NCBI RefSeq assembly: GCF_018320785.1
Contig: NC_054869.1
Coordinates: 43,737,789 to 43,801,788 of the forward strand
Length of the DNA: 64,000 nt
Reading direction: 5' to 3'
From: Cheilinus undulatus
Taxonomy: Eukaryota; Chordata; Actinopteri; Labriformes; Labridae
Part shown: one piece after another, positions 23,203 through 38,200 of the stretch
Numbering within the stretch: position 1 is the stretch's first letter
Layout: every line of letters begins with the position of its first letter
Notes under the pieces: generated by a model
The model's input: only the letters and a program-made list of their open reading frames with translations
Database searches by the model: none
What the model was told of the DNA's origin: nothing
Made by a program: the position numbers and the translations under genes

Positions 23203-26200
23203 ATGTCTGTTGCCGAAGTTGAAGAAGAGTTCACAAAGCCTGTAGAAGAAATTGAGACAGAGACACCCCTACGGTCTGGGCAGTCTCAAGTCTACTCTGC
23301 AACAAGAGAAACTCTTTTTCATCAGAAGATAAATCAAACTCGGAGCCATGCACTGGTAAGAATATCTCATCAATTACTTACGTCGGGGCAAAAGGAGAAG
23401 CTACCATACACTCAAAAATCATTTTCACTCTCATCAGTATTATAAGGACAACTTTAGTTGATTTTACCCGATTACACATATTTTCAACTTTTTTTTCCAT
23501 AATAAATAAAATAAATATGATCTACTCTAGTTTAAAGTGAATTCAGATTCACAAAGCCAGATCCACAAATTAACAGGATACATTTTATTTAACCTTTATT
23601 TAACCAGGATTTATTCCCATTGAGATACAAAAATCTCTTTTACAAGGGAGTCCTGATCTAAATCTATATCTAAAAACAGAAGACAAAAAGAGGAGAAGAC
23701 TTAATAAAGACCACAGACTGATGCAGAAAAGCCATTGAATGGGACATTAAAATTCACCAGAATGCAGACTACTGAGTTGTTTTACTTGAAATTCCCCCAC
23801 TTGTGTTATGTTTATTTATTTATTTTATTTATTTATTACAAGGAACAATGCACATTAATGAACATGGACATGTAAATGTGCCAGATTGTAGCCATAGGCT
23901 AATTTCCATCACGGCTGGTTGATGGTGTATATACAACAAAGAGTACATCAAAAAATCTACATAAAAATCAGACAACACCTAGAGACTATAGACAACATAG
24001 ACAGTACAGTAAAATACAAAGACCCAAATATAACAATACAGTAGGTGGCTGCATGACCTTTGTTTAAGACAGACCAGGAATAAAGGTTGTAGTAGTTTGG
24101 GATTTTTCATTAGTTTTTATTTCCATTTCATTTTCACTTTCTGTGTTAGATTTCAGTTTAGTTTTTATTCGTTTTGACTGCTAGTTTGTTAGTTTAGTTT
24201 CTATTTTTGCAAAAATGCTTAGTTTGAGTTTAGTTTTTATTAGTTTGGTTTGGTTTTAGTTTTTTACAGATAGATGTTGGGCTGAGTGAGTGTCATACAT
24301 TTTAAAAAACATAGTTAAACAGGCTACTCTTCATGTGTCATTTTATTTACTTAATGATGATGTTTGAATACAACTCCAGTCATAAAACTACCACTTTGAG
24401 AAGTCCTAACCAATCAGATCAGGCATTTTACACTCCCAAGACTTGGGTGTCTGTGCCAGTCAGTATGGTTGTGTGAAAGACTGAAACTAAGGATGTTTTG
24501 TCTCAATTTTTATTTTATTTCAGTTAGTTTTGTAAGCGCACTATACTGTTTAGTTATTTTTCTTTTTTTGGTAAAACGTACTTTTTTATTTAGTTTCAGT
24601 TAACTAAAATGATTTTTGAATTTTAGTTTTAATTATTTAGTTAGTTTTAGTTAACAACCTTCCCAGGAATAAAGTGACCACTGCAATTAAAGTGCATAAG
24701 GCAGATGGTAAAGCGCTGTCATGCTGAAGTGCAAGTGTGCTGATGTATTGCATACATGTATTGATATGTTAGATGGCTTGAGATGATGGATTGATCCATG
24801 TCAGTAAAAAACAACCAATCATCATCATCTATTAAAAAGATGTAACTTAGGATGCAGATGTCACAGTTAAATATAGTGTTTTTGTTATTCAGTTTAATTT
24901 TAATGTATACCACGCCCTGCTCTATAATATTTATATTTTCCAACTATTTTGGCCTTTTCTAATCACATCCCTCAATCAAAGCTGAATATTTTTTCTTTTC
25001 TTAGTCTCTAGACTGGGTATTTGGGAAGAATCCAGATCTTCCAGTCTTCAGCCTGCAAGACCATGATCAGCTGGTGATCTTTTATGCTGGAGCTCATGTC
25101 GGGATCATTTACAATCACACCACAAACTCCCAGCACATACTCCAGGTACAGTGTGATGCTAGCTTTGTATTGTCTTTACAAGAAAGAGAGGAGACATACT
25201 TCAGATTGATTCTTCCATGTCACAAAAGCTGTAGATACAAAGGCTGTCATAAACTGTAGCTTTGAAACAAATTTCAGCACTATTTAATTTGCACTTGCAT
25301 TCATTCAATGTCTAAAATTTTGGTTTCATGACATCCCAAAAAAACATTTTTATTAAAAAATAGAAGATGTTGCATTTTAATTGCACAGTGTATGTATTTC
25401 TCCTCCTCAGGGTCACTGTAATACCATCTCATGTATATGTGTAAGTGAGGACAGACGCTGGATTGCGACAGCTGAGGATGGCCGGAAAAGCACAGTGATT
25501 ATATGGGACTCCTACTCAGGGTATCTCTTGATTCTACATGTATTAAAGCACTTTTGTATATTTATGTATTTTTTTAAATGATGACAACATGTCTGATAAA
25601 TATTTCAGCATTCCTGTGCAAACACTGTTTGATTGTCACCCTGAGGGGTGTGTCATTAAAATGGCATTTTCAAGTGACACGAAACATTTGGTCACCCTTG
25701 GGGCAGAGGAACATCAGGTGAGTTTGACTGCATGATCTGACTAAATACAAGACATTGTGCATAGATGGATGCTTTATTGCCATCTCATAATAGACACTAT
25801 GAAATATGACTGTAATTCACTCCATAGAGGCATAACAGTGTGTACAGTGCCCATAAAAAGTAATCACCCCTTTGGATGTTTTACCCTTCAACGATTTTAT
25901 TCATCAGTCATGGCCAATATAATTAGTCTTTTTTGACAAAAAAAAAAAAAACTCTTCAATGTTGAAGTGAGGAAAAATTTCTACAAATGGCAATTAAAAA
26001 TATGTAATTCAAAATCAGTGACTGCATAAATATTCAGCTCCTTCATGTCAGCAGATTGGTGTGTGGATAGGTGTTAATCAGGCTTGCACATCTGGACTCT
26101 GCAGTTTTACTCCGTTCTTCTTTGCAAAACTGCTCAAGCTCTATCAGGTTTAACAAGGATCAGGCATGAATAGCCCATTTCAAGTCCAGCCACAAATTCT

Positions 26201-29200
26201 CTTTTGGATTGAGGTCTGACAACAAGCACACTGGAAAAGAAATCTTCTCCAAAGCTGTAGTTCTCTTACAGACTGATTAAGATTATCCTCCAGGATTTTC
26301 CTTTTTTTTTGCCGCATTCATTTTACCCTCTACCTTTACAAGCCTTCAAGGGCCAGGTGACGAGAAGCATCCCCACAGCATGATGCTGCCACCACTGTTT
26401 TTCACAGTGAGGATGGTGTGTTTGTGGTGATGTGCAGTGTTTGGTGTCTGCCAAACACAGTGTCTTGTCTGATGGCCAAAAAGCACCAACTTGGTCTCAT
26501 CAGAACAACGAACTTTCTTCCACTTCACCATGGAGTCTCTCACATGCCTTTTGGTGAACTCTAGTCCAGATTTAATACGAGTTTTCTTCAACAGTGGCTT
26601 TCTCTTCGCCACTCTCACATAAAGCTCTGACTGGTGAAGAACCTGGGCACACTTGTTGTATGCAGAGTCTCTCTCATCTCAGCTGCTGAAGCTTCTAACT
26701 CCCTCAGAGTGGTCATAGGTGTCTTGGCGGCCTCTTTCATTGTCTTCTTGCACGGTCACTCAGTTTGTGAGGACAGCCTGATCTAGGCAGATTTAAAAAT
26801 GTGCCATGTTCTTTCCATTTCTTGATGATAGATTTAACTTAACTCTTTGGCTTTCAAGTGCCTTGGATATTTTTTTTTTGTACCATCCCCTGACTTCTAC
26901 TTTTCAATAACCTTTTTCTTGAGCTGCTTGGATTTTTCTTTTGTCTTCATGGTAATTTAGGGGGGAAAACTTACAATAATGTATAGGAACAGTAGTGAAA
27001 AGTGGTTAAAAAGTGGCACAAATAAATTATTTTATGAAAGCTTTCCACACTCTCTAGCTCCAAAATGAAGTAACTGTTAGCCAGGACACTAGTGCCAATG
27101 CTACATATTTAACACACATGCATCATTATCATCAATAAATCACAACTGTAGAAGGCCCATTCTCTAAGCCAATTCTGTTGGCAGGCCTAAATAGCATAAC
27201 CTTACAAAGCAGATGGATCTGCCCATTTCCTTGTTTCTCACTGGCAAATCCATCTTGCAAAGCTCCCATCTGAACCGTTTGGGTCCAGTTAGAAAGTGAC
27301 AGGACCAATCAGCGACGAGGGGCAGTACTTTCAGGCGCGGCTGAGTTGTGACATAAGCGAGCAGCAACAAGAGGCCGGTGCCGTTGTGGCGGAAGAGCTT
27401 AGCGTGGGTGCTGCTAAAGCACCATTTTTATCAGAATTTGACAACATTTTTTTCGTTAAAAGAAGAACAAAGAACAGCAGTGAGCTGTTTTCTTTTCAAA
27501 AACGACAATAGTCGTGTACTGACATGTCTAAAGTCGCCATGGTTCATGTAATTCCTCGGTAGCTGCGCCATGGCTACGTCACGTGTTTTGGTGTTCTGAT
27601 TGGCCCATAAAGATGTCACAGACAGAACCTTCATCCAATCACAGTCCAGGTTTTTTCAAAGCCTCTGCCCTTTCCCAAATGCTTAGTATTGAAGGTTTTC
27701 CAGATGGATGTGTGAAACACATCCATCTGACATGTCAGGTTATGACTAGCAATCATGAATTCCCTATGTTATTTGGCTTGTCTGACGCCTACATCATGCC
27801 ACTGCTTATATGCTTAAAAATCATTTAAATACATTATCAGTCACATCATAAATAGGTATCCCCATCAATTTAAATCAGATTATAAAAAGTTAAAAACAGG
27901 TGTCTGAAGAGCTTTGAAATTACGTCTTGCTTCATGATTGCTTTAGTGCATTTTCTGACAATAATAAAGAATGTAGCTTTTGATCATATAGCTAAAGAAC
28001 TGCATGCTGTCTTCATAAAATGCTCCAATAACTTGTAGACATACAGTATGCAAAAATAGTTTAGGGTTAGGGTTAGGGTTAGATAATTACTATTTCATAC
28101 TGGCTTTGAATGATTAGAACAGTAAATGTCTTTCTCAAGTACATTTTCATAGTAACAATCATAAAACAATGTGAGCATCTTTCACAGCATGTGTGCATTT
28201 GGGATTGGACGAATGAAACAGACAAGCTGGTGTGCTTTACGACACTCAATCCTAGCTATGGTTTTCACGTAAGTTGCATTCCATTTTTTAACAGTGAAAT
28301 GTTATATTAGTGTGGTATCAAAGTGGTGTTGAGGAGTTCAGTAGCCATATGTTGTATCGTTGTCAGAATTACATCATTTTTAATCCAAGTGACAGCAGTC
28401 AGCTGCTCAGCAGAAGTGAAGATCAGGTGACATTTTACTGCACTGTAAGTCTCTTTACTCTCTTTTAAAATCTATTACAACTAAAACACAACAACATGCA
28501 TTCACTGCAATAACCAGCTGGCCATTCCTAGGAGGAAGATGGCAGCAGAAAAGGAGGACTACAGCATTATGCACTGAAGTTTGATCAGGTAAAGATGATT
28601 GAAAACATTTCGCAGGAATGTTGCAGTATTTCTCTCTTACATGGAAGTCATTACGTTGATTATCTGACTGTTCCTGACGTCCTTGTCTCTGCCCAGCCTT
28701 CCTCCAATCCTTCTGCAGCTGTCGACGTGCTGGGGGACTCTGTGTTTCACTGGAGTGAGCCTCAGATTGTGACAGCGACTACAGGCGGTACCATCATAGT
28801 GTGGAATATGAAAAAAGACTTGCCTCCAGAGAAGAATCCCAGAGAGGATACATTCTGGACTATTCCACTTCAAAAACATCCAATCACTGTCTTCACCGTG
28901 GCTGACAGGTAGTCAGGCACAGAAATATTCATCATTAATACATTGTAAAAGAAAACATGCACTGATTTTTTTCTCTGTCTTACACTACAGTTGTTTCGTC
29001 AGTTGTGATACTCAAGGTCATGTCAGGTTTTATGACGAAAAATTCAAGATTCTCACTAAGTACACTGACCTACACCTGGATGCTATTGCCTCAATTTCCT
29101 TTTCCAAAGAGTGCACAGAAGGATATTTGAAGCACAGCACAATAAATGAAACACCATTTATCTTCAGGTAGAAAAAAATATACAAAGCATCCAAAGTGTG

Positions 29201-32200
29201 AAGTGTTATGTGCATTAAGCCAATTGTTTTTCTTCTTGTGCAGGAACTTTGTCGTGTCTACATTCAGCTCCAAAGTCACACACGTTAATGCTCTAACAGG
29301 CACCTCTCAGCTCCTCCTGGACGAGGACCATGAGCATCTCTCTGCAGTGGCCTGTCACCCCAATCAGCCAGCTGTGGCTGTGGGGAATCACAGGGGGGTT
29401 TTGAAAGTGTGGGACTATAACAGCAAAGCACTCATCTGTAGCCGAGTCTTTGAGACTGAAAAGCAGATACAGTGCATCTCCTTTGACCCTCAAGGTGAGC
29501 CAGTACTCCTACAGCTAAATGTTGCAATCAGTAGAGGCAGTTTAGCCCCCAGGTTAGTGCTGGAGTTTGAAATAATTATGCTGTTATATTCTGCTGAATA
29601 GATCTGATTTTTTTAACAGGCGTTTACCTGGCGGTTGGCTTCAGCAGTGGAGCTGTTCACATACTGGATTCCATAACGTTGCAAAGTGATCCAGAGGAGT
29701 GTTTCCATTACAGTAAAGCAGCCATTCAACACATCACGTTCTCCACAGACTCCAAGTATTTTGCTACAGCGGTGAGAAAAGCCTTATTGATGGTGAAATG
29801 TGTCTGAAATTATGAAAACACAAAACAGTGATGCATTGTTGACATGACATATTTACTGTAAAATCACCAGTATAAGTTGCACTCATACATCAGGGAAGTC
29901 TGTTTCTGTGTAGCTGTTGGGCCCATTTGTTCCATCTGTTAAATGGAGTTTGAAATCCTGCCTGTACAGTAGTTGAGCTCCAAGCCTTCACTGATAGTTG
30001 TGAAGTACAAATCTATTTCCTGTGAGTGATGCTCACTGAGGGTGGTTTTGTGTTGTGTTCGCACCAGACATTGAAGGATTGCATATTCATATGAATCTGA
30101 ACCCTCAAATAAAGGGAGTTTACCCGCTTATTTTTTCTTTCAAATCACATAAATAACTCGCTCAATTTGTGTACAAGTAGTGTACAGGTAGGGAAGGAAA
30201 AATCAGTTTGCCTGACAGGGTTATGCTAACTATGGATTAGTCTAACCATGGTGCTAACTTGGTGGTAGAAGGCTGAAATCAAGTGGTGTATAGGTCAGTG
30301 TATTTTCTGGCAGATACATTTCCTGGTTGATTATTCATTTTCCGTTGTTCTTTTTTTTGTTTTTTTTTATGTATGCATGTGGGCACATAGTTTACACAAT
30401 GGGGTCAGCTTTAACAGCATCAGGATGCATACAGCATGTGATGATGGCAGCTGCACTTGTAGACAATTTTGTGATCTTGCAACTCAGATGATAAAAGACA
30501 AATAGTTGATTTCCTAAAAAAAATCCACCAGAAAAAAATACTGTCACAGCAAAATGGATCAAATAAAGTTTGTAGATGCATCTGCTGTGGTATGTGCTTT
30601 CATATTAACAAGCAAAAAGATCTGTTTGTTACCCTAAAAATGCAAAATCATTCTTTTACATTCGTTTGACTTCAAGTTTGTTGTGTTTCCTTTTTCACTG
30701 TTAGGATGTTGGAAAGGCAGTGACAGTGTTCTTGCTACAGTCTACTGAAGGTTTACTGCACCGTTGGGCGTATTTGGGCAGATACCAGTCTCACCACAAA
30801 CCCATTGTAGACCTTCTTTTTGGTGTTCACCTGGACAGCACTCTACCCAGGCTGCTCTCTTTGGGAATGGACCGACAACTGGTTAGTATGATTTGACAAT
30901 GTTAAGATCTGATCTTTATTTTTCTTGCATTCATCTCTTTTGTGCATGTGTGGGACTGAATCTTAGGTGGAGTATGATCTGGAAAAGAGTGATGTGAATA
31001 AGCTTCTCATCCTAAGCTCAGAGCGCATTGAGCAAAGTGCTGTTCCAACATGCATGACTTGGTATCCTCCTCTCAGCGCGGAGCAGTTTCTCCTGGTTGC
31101 CTCAGACCAGTACAAGATGAAGCTTTTTAACAGCACCACCAAGATGTGCAGGTTTGTGAAAGACTCTAATGTGATCTTACAGTCTTTTTTTATTATTTTT
31201 TAAATGATTTTCATTTAAACTAATGGAGCATTACTTCTTCTTTTCAAAAAGAAAGACTCTCCTCGGCCCAACGTATGACTCTCCCATTAGGAAGATAGAC
31301 ACCCTCCCTGTGTCCAAAGAACAAGAGACAAACTCTTATTACCTAGCATTCATCACAGAGGACAAGGTCAGTTCTTCTTCTTTTGAGAGCTTAAAATAGA
31401 GAAGTATAAAACTGTAGAAGGAAAAGAAAATGAACAATCTGGATTGAGCTATTGCAGTTTTTTAAAATTATATTTACATACACCATATGGGCAAAAGTGT
31501 TTGACTACCTGACCATTACAGCAACAAAGACTGTAATGACATTGTATTCAAAAACATGAACTAATATGGAGTTGGCCCCACTTTGCAGCTATAACAGCCC
31601 CCAATCTTCTTGAAAGGCTTTCTACAAGATTTTGGAGTTTTTCTGTGGGAATTTGTGCCCATTCATTCTGTAGAGCATTTATGAGGTCAGGCACTGATAA
31701 TGAATGAGAAGGCCTGGCTCGCAGTCTCCATGCCAGTTCATCCCAAAGGTGCTAGACAGGGTTGAGGTCAGAGCTCTGTGCAGACTAGTCACGTTCTTTG
31801 AAACCAAACTCATCAATCCTTGTCTTTATAGTCCTTGCTTTGTGCACTGGGGCACAGTCATGCTGGAACAGAAAAGTTGGTGTGCTTTACACATTTTAAT
31901 CTGACATTTGCCATTGGACTTGGTAATGTGAAACTTGTTTGCAGCTACTCAGCCATGAGAAACCATTCCATGAAGCTCCTGCCACTCAGTTTCTTTGCTA
32001 ACATTAATGCAAGTAGAAGTTCAGAACTCTTCATCTCTGGAATCAGCAGAGTGTTGGTGACTTTTATGCATCATGCGCTTTGGGAGTTGACCCTGCACTG
32101 TGATTTTACGTGGTCTTCTGCTTTGTGGCTGAGTTGCTGTTGTTCCTAAACACTTCCACGTTCTAATAATATCACAGTTGACTGTGGAATATCCAGCAGG

Positions 32201-35200
32201 GATAAAACTTCATGAACCTTTTTATTGCAAAGGTGGCATCCATCACTATGTCATGCTTGAAGTCACTGGGTTCTTCAGAACAACCCATTTTTTATCACAA
32301 ATGTTTGCAAATTTCGACTGCATGTCTAGGTGCTTGATTTTATACACATGTGGCAATGGGTCTGATTGAAACACCTGAATTAAATACTAGTGTGTAATAT
32401 TTAGCCTATTAGCATTTAGCAAAACAAGCTTGGTTAAAATGAAACATAACATTTATAAGTAGATTGATCTAAATTAGTGTTGACATCTGATGACACATTT
32501 TTTAAATTTATGTTTAAAATTAACTCAGAATAAGCCTTTTATTCATACATAGGGAGGGTCCCCTCCAAGGAAGCTGCCATCTTGGATTTTTGCATTTTGC
32601 CTGTTTCTATGGCACCATAGAAGGAGCCAAACAACAGTTAAGCATGTATTGATTTTTAAACTTCACTGGTTCCCACAGTTATCACCAGAGAAATGAGCAT
32701 CACACTCCAGAATTGACTGTTAGATGTTGATAGTCCCATTTTTACACACTGTACCTTTAACAGGTGTAGCCAAAATACTTTTGTCCATATAGTGTATAAT
32801 GGCATGCTGCATCATAACATAGAAAACTAGCCATGACTGAGCCTTGTTCTGAGGGGGTGACATTGATTCACATTAATGACTCAAGATTAAGGGTGTTCTC
32901 TGTATATTGGTCCAAACATGACAATCTTTTGAGGGTCAGCTCCATTTAAAAGGATAATAAGATAAAATAACTGTATTACTGCTTACAGAGTAAGCAGTAA
33001 TACAATGAAACTAGCAATTAAAGATAACAATGAAACTAGCAATTAAAGATAACAATGAAACTAGCAATTAAATGAAGAGGATTACCAACCTGGCACACCA
33101 GATGGACTGTTTCACATACCCAGTGTATGGGATATGTCTCAAATCCATCTAGGCAACCAGCTATTGAAAGTGAAGGGCAGAACTTTTGAAAAAAATCTTG
33201 GGGGTTGACTGGAGAACCGTTCCATCTCATTCATTCATTGACTTAATGGGCGGGCACAGCTCAAGAGTGAACTCACAGCCACTGTTGTTGCTAACTATTA
33301 GTGGAGCCAGTTAATTAAACAAACTCATGCTTAAGCTGGGCAGGAGCTGCCAAGAGAAGCCTTCAGTGCAGTTTTTTGCTCTTCTTTTAATAAAGAAATG
33401 TGCTCTAATTCTGATAAAACTGCCTCTATTCTATGGCTACATCCACGCTAACAGTTGACATTGTTTGCAGTGGAACTAGACCACACCGTCGCCTCATTCA
33501 TCTCAATGACCCTGATTAATCCGAGCACAGTTGGTTCAGATTGGCGCTTTAAAAGATGGATTTGCCTGATGACAGACATGGAATCTAGTCAATCCATCTT
33601 CTTCCCAAGGTCTGACAAGTACATGTAAATACGTACATCAGAAAATATGCAGACTTATGTGGAGGCAAGTATTGCATGAGAGGTTAAATTGCACTTGTTG
33701 TGTGTTAATAAAGTTTTATTTATTTAAAAGCCTTCTGGACTGTTAAAATCAGCTTTTTCTAAGTTTGCTGGTGTGTGCTTTTGCAGTCCTGAAATTGATG
33801 ATTATAGTGAGTACTTTAACATTAATATCAACCCAATCATTAGTAACTTTTTGTGATCTAAAGTTATCCAAAGGAAATCATCAGACAAATTGGTTGATTT
33901 TTTTAAATGTTTATATTCTGATTATTCTGATAAGTCACACAGATCTACTAAAGACAAAAACTGAAATGGATAAACTCAAATAAAAACACTGACACAGTCA
34001 AAAAGTTGTATGCTGCTTTAAGCACTAGCTTTAAGATACAAAGCCAAGGCTCTACCTAGTGTTCCATTTCTGAATTGCATGCATAAAGACAAATTGGTGT
34101 GCTACTCTTTAAAAATTAACACACATTAGGCTCCGGTTGTCAGAATACTGTGTTGTACTTCCAGTTGGGTCTCCAGATTTTGCCCCTGGACGGGAACCCC
34201 TACAAGTCCAATGCTTTAATCTGCCATCCGACGGGAGCATCTACCTTTGCCTGCTCCTACGATGGCCGATTCATCTTTACAGCAGGAGGATCTGACTGCA
34301 CCGTCATGAAGTGGGAGATAAACTTAAAGTATGGTGTAATGGCACACACATGAAAACCAGAGCGAGTGCATACGCTGATGATAACCCTTTTTTTCTTGCG
34401 TTTTCAGTGCTCTGGAGGCAGCAGCTGCTCTGGGAGGAAAAGGCCTGGAGCCTTTTTATAGTCTTTTAGAGGGAGGCAGAGATGGCCATTTCTTCAAGGT
34501 GAGAGAAAAATGTCTCAAATCATTCTTTTAATTTGAAATTAGAAGCATTTGTCCTACTCCAAAATATGTAATTCAATTAAGGATTCAATTATTTGAATTG
34601 TGTTACTTTACAGAGGATTAAGTTCATTGCTCTGTTTACATTTTGAAGTAATGATGTGTTTTGGGCTTTTGGATACCAAATGTACTATATCCTTACTATG
34701 CTTCCACAATTCATCTTCAGTGATAACCTGATATCAGAACTCTCTTACCGACCTCTTATGCAAATAACAATCCATATATCATTTCTGTGGCTCTCAGACT
34801 GTGGCTCAATATCATTTTCTGCCGTGAGCAGTGAAGCTGCTGGTTATAAAGGATGGAGGTTGTTTTCTTTTTCTTTTTTTCTTATTTTAAAGATATGAAA
34901 AAGACAAATGGTGCCAGATGAAGAGCTGTTTGGTAACCAATAGACCAGCCCTTTTTACTGCAATGAGACTAATGAATGAATGGTTTACTACAGTCAGTTG
35001 ACAGTGTCTCCAATGGTGTTGCATCTACACAACCAATCCAATCCAGATGAAGGTATCCCAGGCCACCTCTGTAAGCAGTCTGAGCTATCAGATAGCAAAA
35101 TGTTTTCAGTGAACACTGATGTGTGTCCACGCAAAGCATAAAGGATTACTGCTTGGTATACAAATGCCTAAAAAAGGGAAAATTCCCTAGTGTGTTGCAT

Positions 35201-38200
35201 AACTGGGGTGTCTGGCCATCTTAGTTTAGATTATTATATGTATGTATTTAAAAAAGAAATTTCTACACATGCAGACTTTCATTTATCATTAGTTTTGGTG
35301 AGGGACCTTTCTTTCAGAAATGAAAATCTACGTTGTAGACAGCAAAAGAAGTCGAGCCAAACTGGGTTTATGTTTTACATTTCATACATAGTGGATCATA
35401 GTTGCCTCACACTCAGTCAATCAACCAATCTTTTTTTCTATCACGCAAATTTTTTTACTTAACTTTAAGTCCTATAAAGAAAGGACAGATCTACTCAGTG
35501 GTTTTCAACTAGGACCCAAAAGTGAGTCACGAATGTTTAAAAAATTTTGTGTCAAAAGTCTACAAAGCTCTTTCCAAACATGCTTGCTTTTTTCAATTTA
35601 TTTCTCATATTTTTACCTCCTAACTAAATGCTGTTTTTTTAAAAAAAAATATGAATAAAGTTGGCTGAAAATTTGTAGAGATTTTGGTAACAATGTTGGT
35701 CCTGAGGCTAGACAGTTTGAGAACCACTACTGGTGGCTTGGGACCCAAAAGTGGGTCACGGAGCAGTTTTCAGTGGGTAGTGATAGGTGTCTGAAAAAAA
35801 TGAAGGCAAAAATCCTGAAGCCTTTATTGGACATGTATCGATACATTTTCTTTTACCCTGTTTTACTGTGAAATTGGGTAAAATAATTGTTTAATCAATA
35901 TTCAACTAATTTATCTCCTTCGCTTGCAATAAATGGCTACTTTTCCCATGATAATGAAGCAATTTCTCAAACTGGCAAAAATTAGCATATAGATGGGGAT
36001 GATGATAATGATAATCATAAAATGTGCCAGTTTTTCCCTTTTTTTATATATTTTCAGGTGTTTTGGTCCAATCATCCAACCCATTTGCTCCAAACTGCAA
36101 CATATTCAACTAACTGAACATGCATTGTGGAAATCTTTTTGAAAATTTGGGTCGCAATCTGTTGTAAGACACACCGATGGGTCCTGAGGCCGGACCAGTT
36201 GTCCACTGGTCTAGACTGTTTGCTTTGGTATACTGTCTACAAAGACCCAACAATAATAAATTAGAGTGTCACCATATAATCAGCACAATATTTATAGATT
36301 AAAGCTTTGAAAAGTAGATTAGCGGTATTGACAGATACAAAATCTCAGGAAGGACTTAAAAAAGGGGTTTGGATGATTATTCTGGTGGATGACGATCAGA
36401 AATTCTGCTGTTCATTCATGTGTTACATTTCTGTATTTGATTTGTGTTGATGGTGTCACATGCAAAAGCAGCAGCTTCTCTTAGACTGAGTTTGCATTTG
36501 TCTTACATTAGTCCACAAATAATGGTTTTTGTCTTTTTGGTCTGTTTTTTAAATGTTGTTTTCCTGCCTCTCTAAGGTTAGGATGTATAAACCTTAATCC
36601 TTAAAATGTTTCACAATGTTTGTTTGTGTTCTACTTGTGTTTTGTTACAGAGTTTCCTAAAAGATGCCATTTTAACAACACATTCTCATATTTCTGAACT
36701 TTTCTTCCTCTAGGAAATGGAGGAGTTTTTCTTTTACTGCCAAATCAATCACCAAGGTGTTGACGTGATGAAGAGACGAGTGGTGTCAGACAAAATCCCC
36801 CTGTCAGAGGTGCCTTCTCTTGTGAGAGCTCTGGGCTATTACCCTACTGAAAAAGAGGTACAATAAAGTGACCATTTTCCACAGACAGTATTATCTTGTT
36901 ATTAGTTGTAGCACTGATTTATTTACACACTAGTTACTTTTTACTTTAATTTTCACCAGATAGAGGACATGCATAATGAGGTCAAGTTTAGCAGGTGTGC
37001 AGAAACGGGAAAATATGTGACTGAAATCAACCTGGAGGAGTTTGTCAAGCTGTACATCAACCATCGACCTGCCTTTGGCATCAGCATTGACAAAATCCGT
37101 CAAGCTTTCTACATCCTTGGTGGTCAAACAGGACGGCCTGTTCTGAAGAGGCATGAGCTGATAGAAGTTCTGCGGACTCAAGGTACACTGCAGGCTTTTA
37201 ATAAAATCTTCAGTACTGAAATAATATTCAATACCATGAGTTTGAGTTTTTGTATCTAAAATGGTGGTACCCTTAACGTAAAATGTTGTTGCACAACCTT
37301 TTTATGAAATCGTTGCAATCAATCAATTTCTGTAACTCTCAGTGAGACTTCTGCACCTGTCCACAGGTATTTTTGCCCACTCCTCATGATGAATCTGCTC
37401 TAGCTGTCTCAGGTTTGAAGGGTGCCTTCTTCAGACTGCATGTTTCAGCACCTTCCACAGATGTTCAATAGGGTTAAGACCAGGGCTCATAGGAGGCCAC
37501 TTCAGAATAATCCAATGTTTTGTTCTTAGCCATTCTTGGCTGTTTTTAGCTTCGTGTTTTGGGTCATTATCCTCTTGGAGGACCCATGAACTGTGACTGA
37601 GACCAAGCATTCTGACCAAGCTTTCTGATATCGGGCAGCACATTTCACTCCAGAATGCCTTGATAGTCTTGAGATTTCATTGTACCCTGCACAGATTTAA
37701 GACACCCTGTGCCAGATGCAGCAAAGCAGCTTCAGACTATAACCGAGCCTCCTCCACGTTTCACAGTAGCTACAGTGTTCTTTTCTTTGTATGCTTCATT
37801 TTTGTGACTGTGTATTAGAGCTGATGTGACTTGCCAAAAAGCTCCAGTGTGGTCACATCTGTCCAACATTCTCCTAGAAGCTTTGCGGCTTGTCAATATG
37901 CATTTTGGCAAATCCCTATCTCGCTTTTTTATGATTTGCTCTACAGTGGAGCCTTCCTCGTTCGTCTTCCATTAAGTCCACTTAGGCTCAAACAGCAACT
38001 GATGGTGCGTTTTGACACTGATGTACCTTGACCTTGGAATTCACCTCAAATCTCTTTGGGAGTTGTCCTGGGCTCCTTGGTTACCATTTGTAGTAGAACT
38101 TCCATTTATCATCAGTTTTCCTCTTGTGGCCACATCCAGGGAGGTTGGCTACAGTCCTGTGGACCTTAAACTTCTGAATCATATGTGCAGCTGTAGTCAC

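Larger units (their letters stand above)
23356..25004. other. cfap251 intron 1
   Basis: No exon was recognised. The intron holds LINE-type 3' fragments (23580-24075) and a T-rich tagttttagttt stretch (24100-24660). The minus-strand frame at 24719-24943 is AT-rich noise. Confidence 0.5.
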
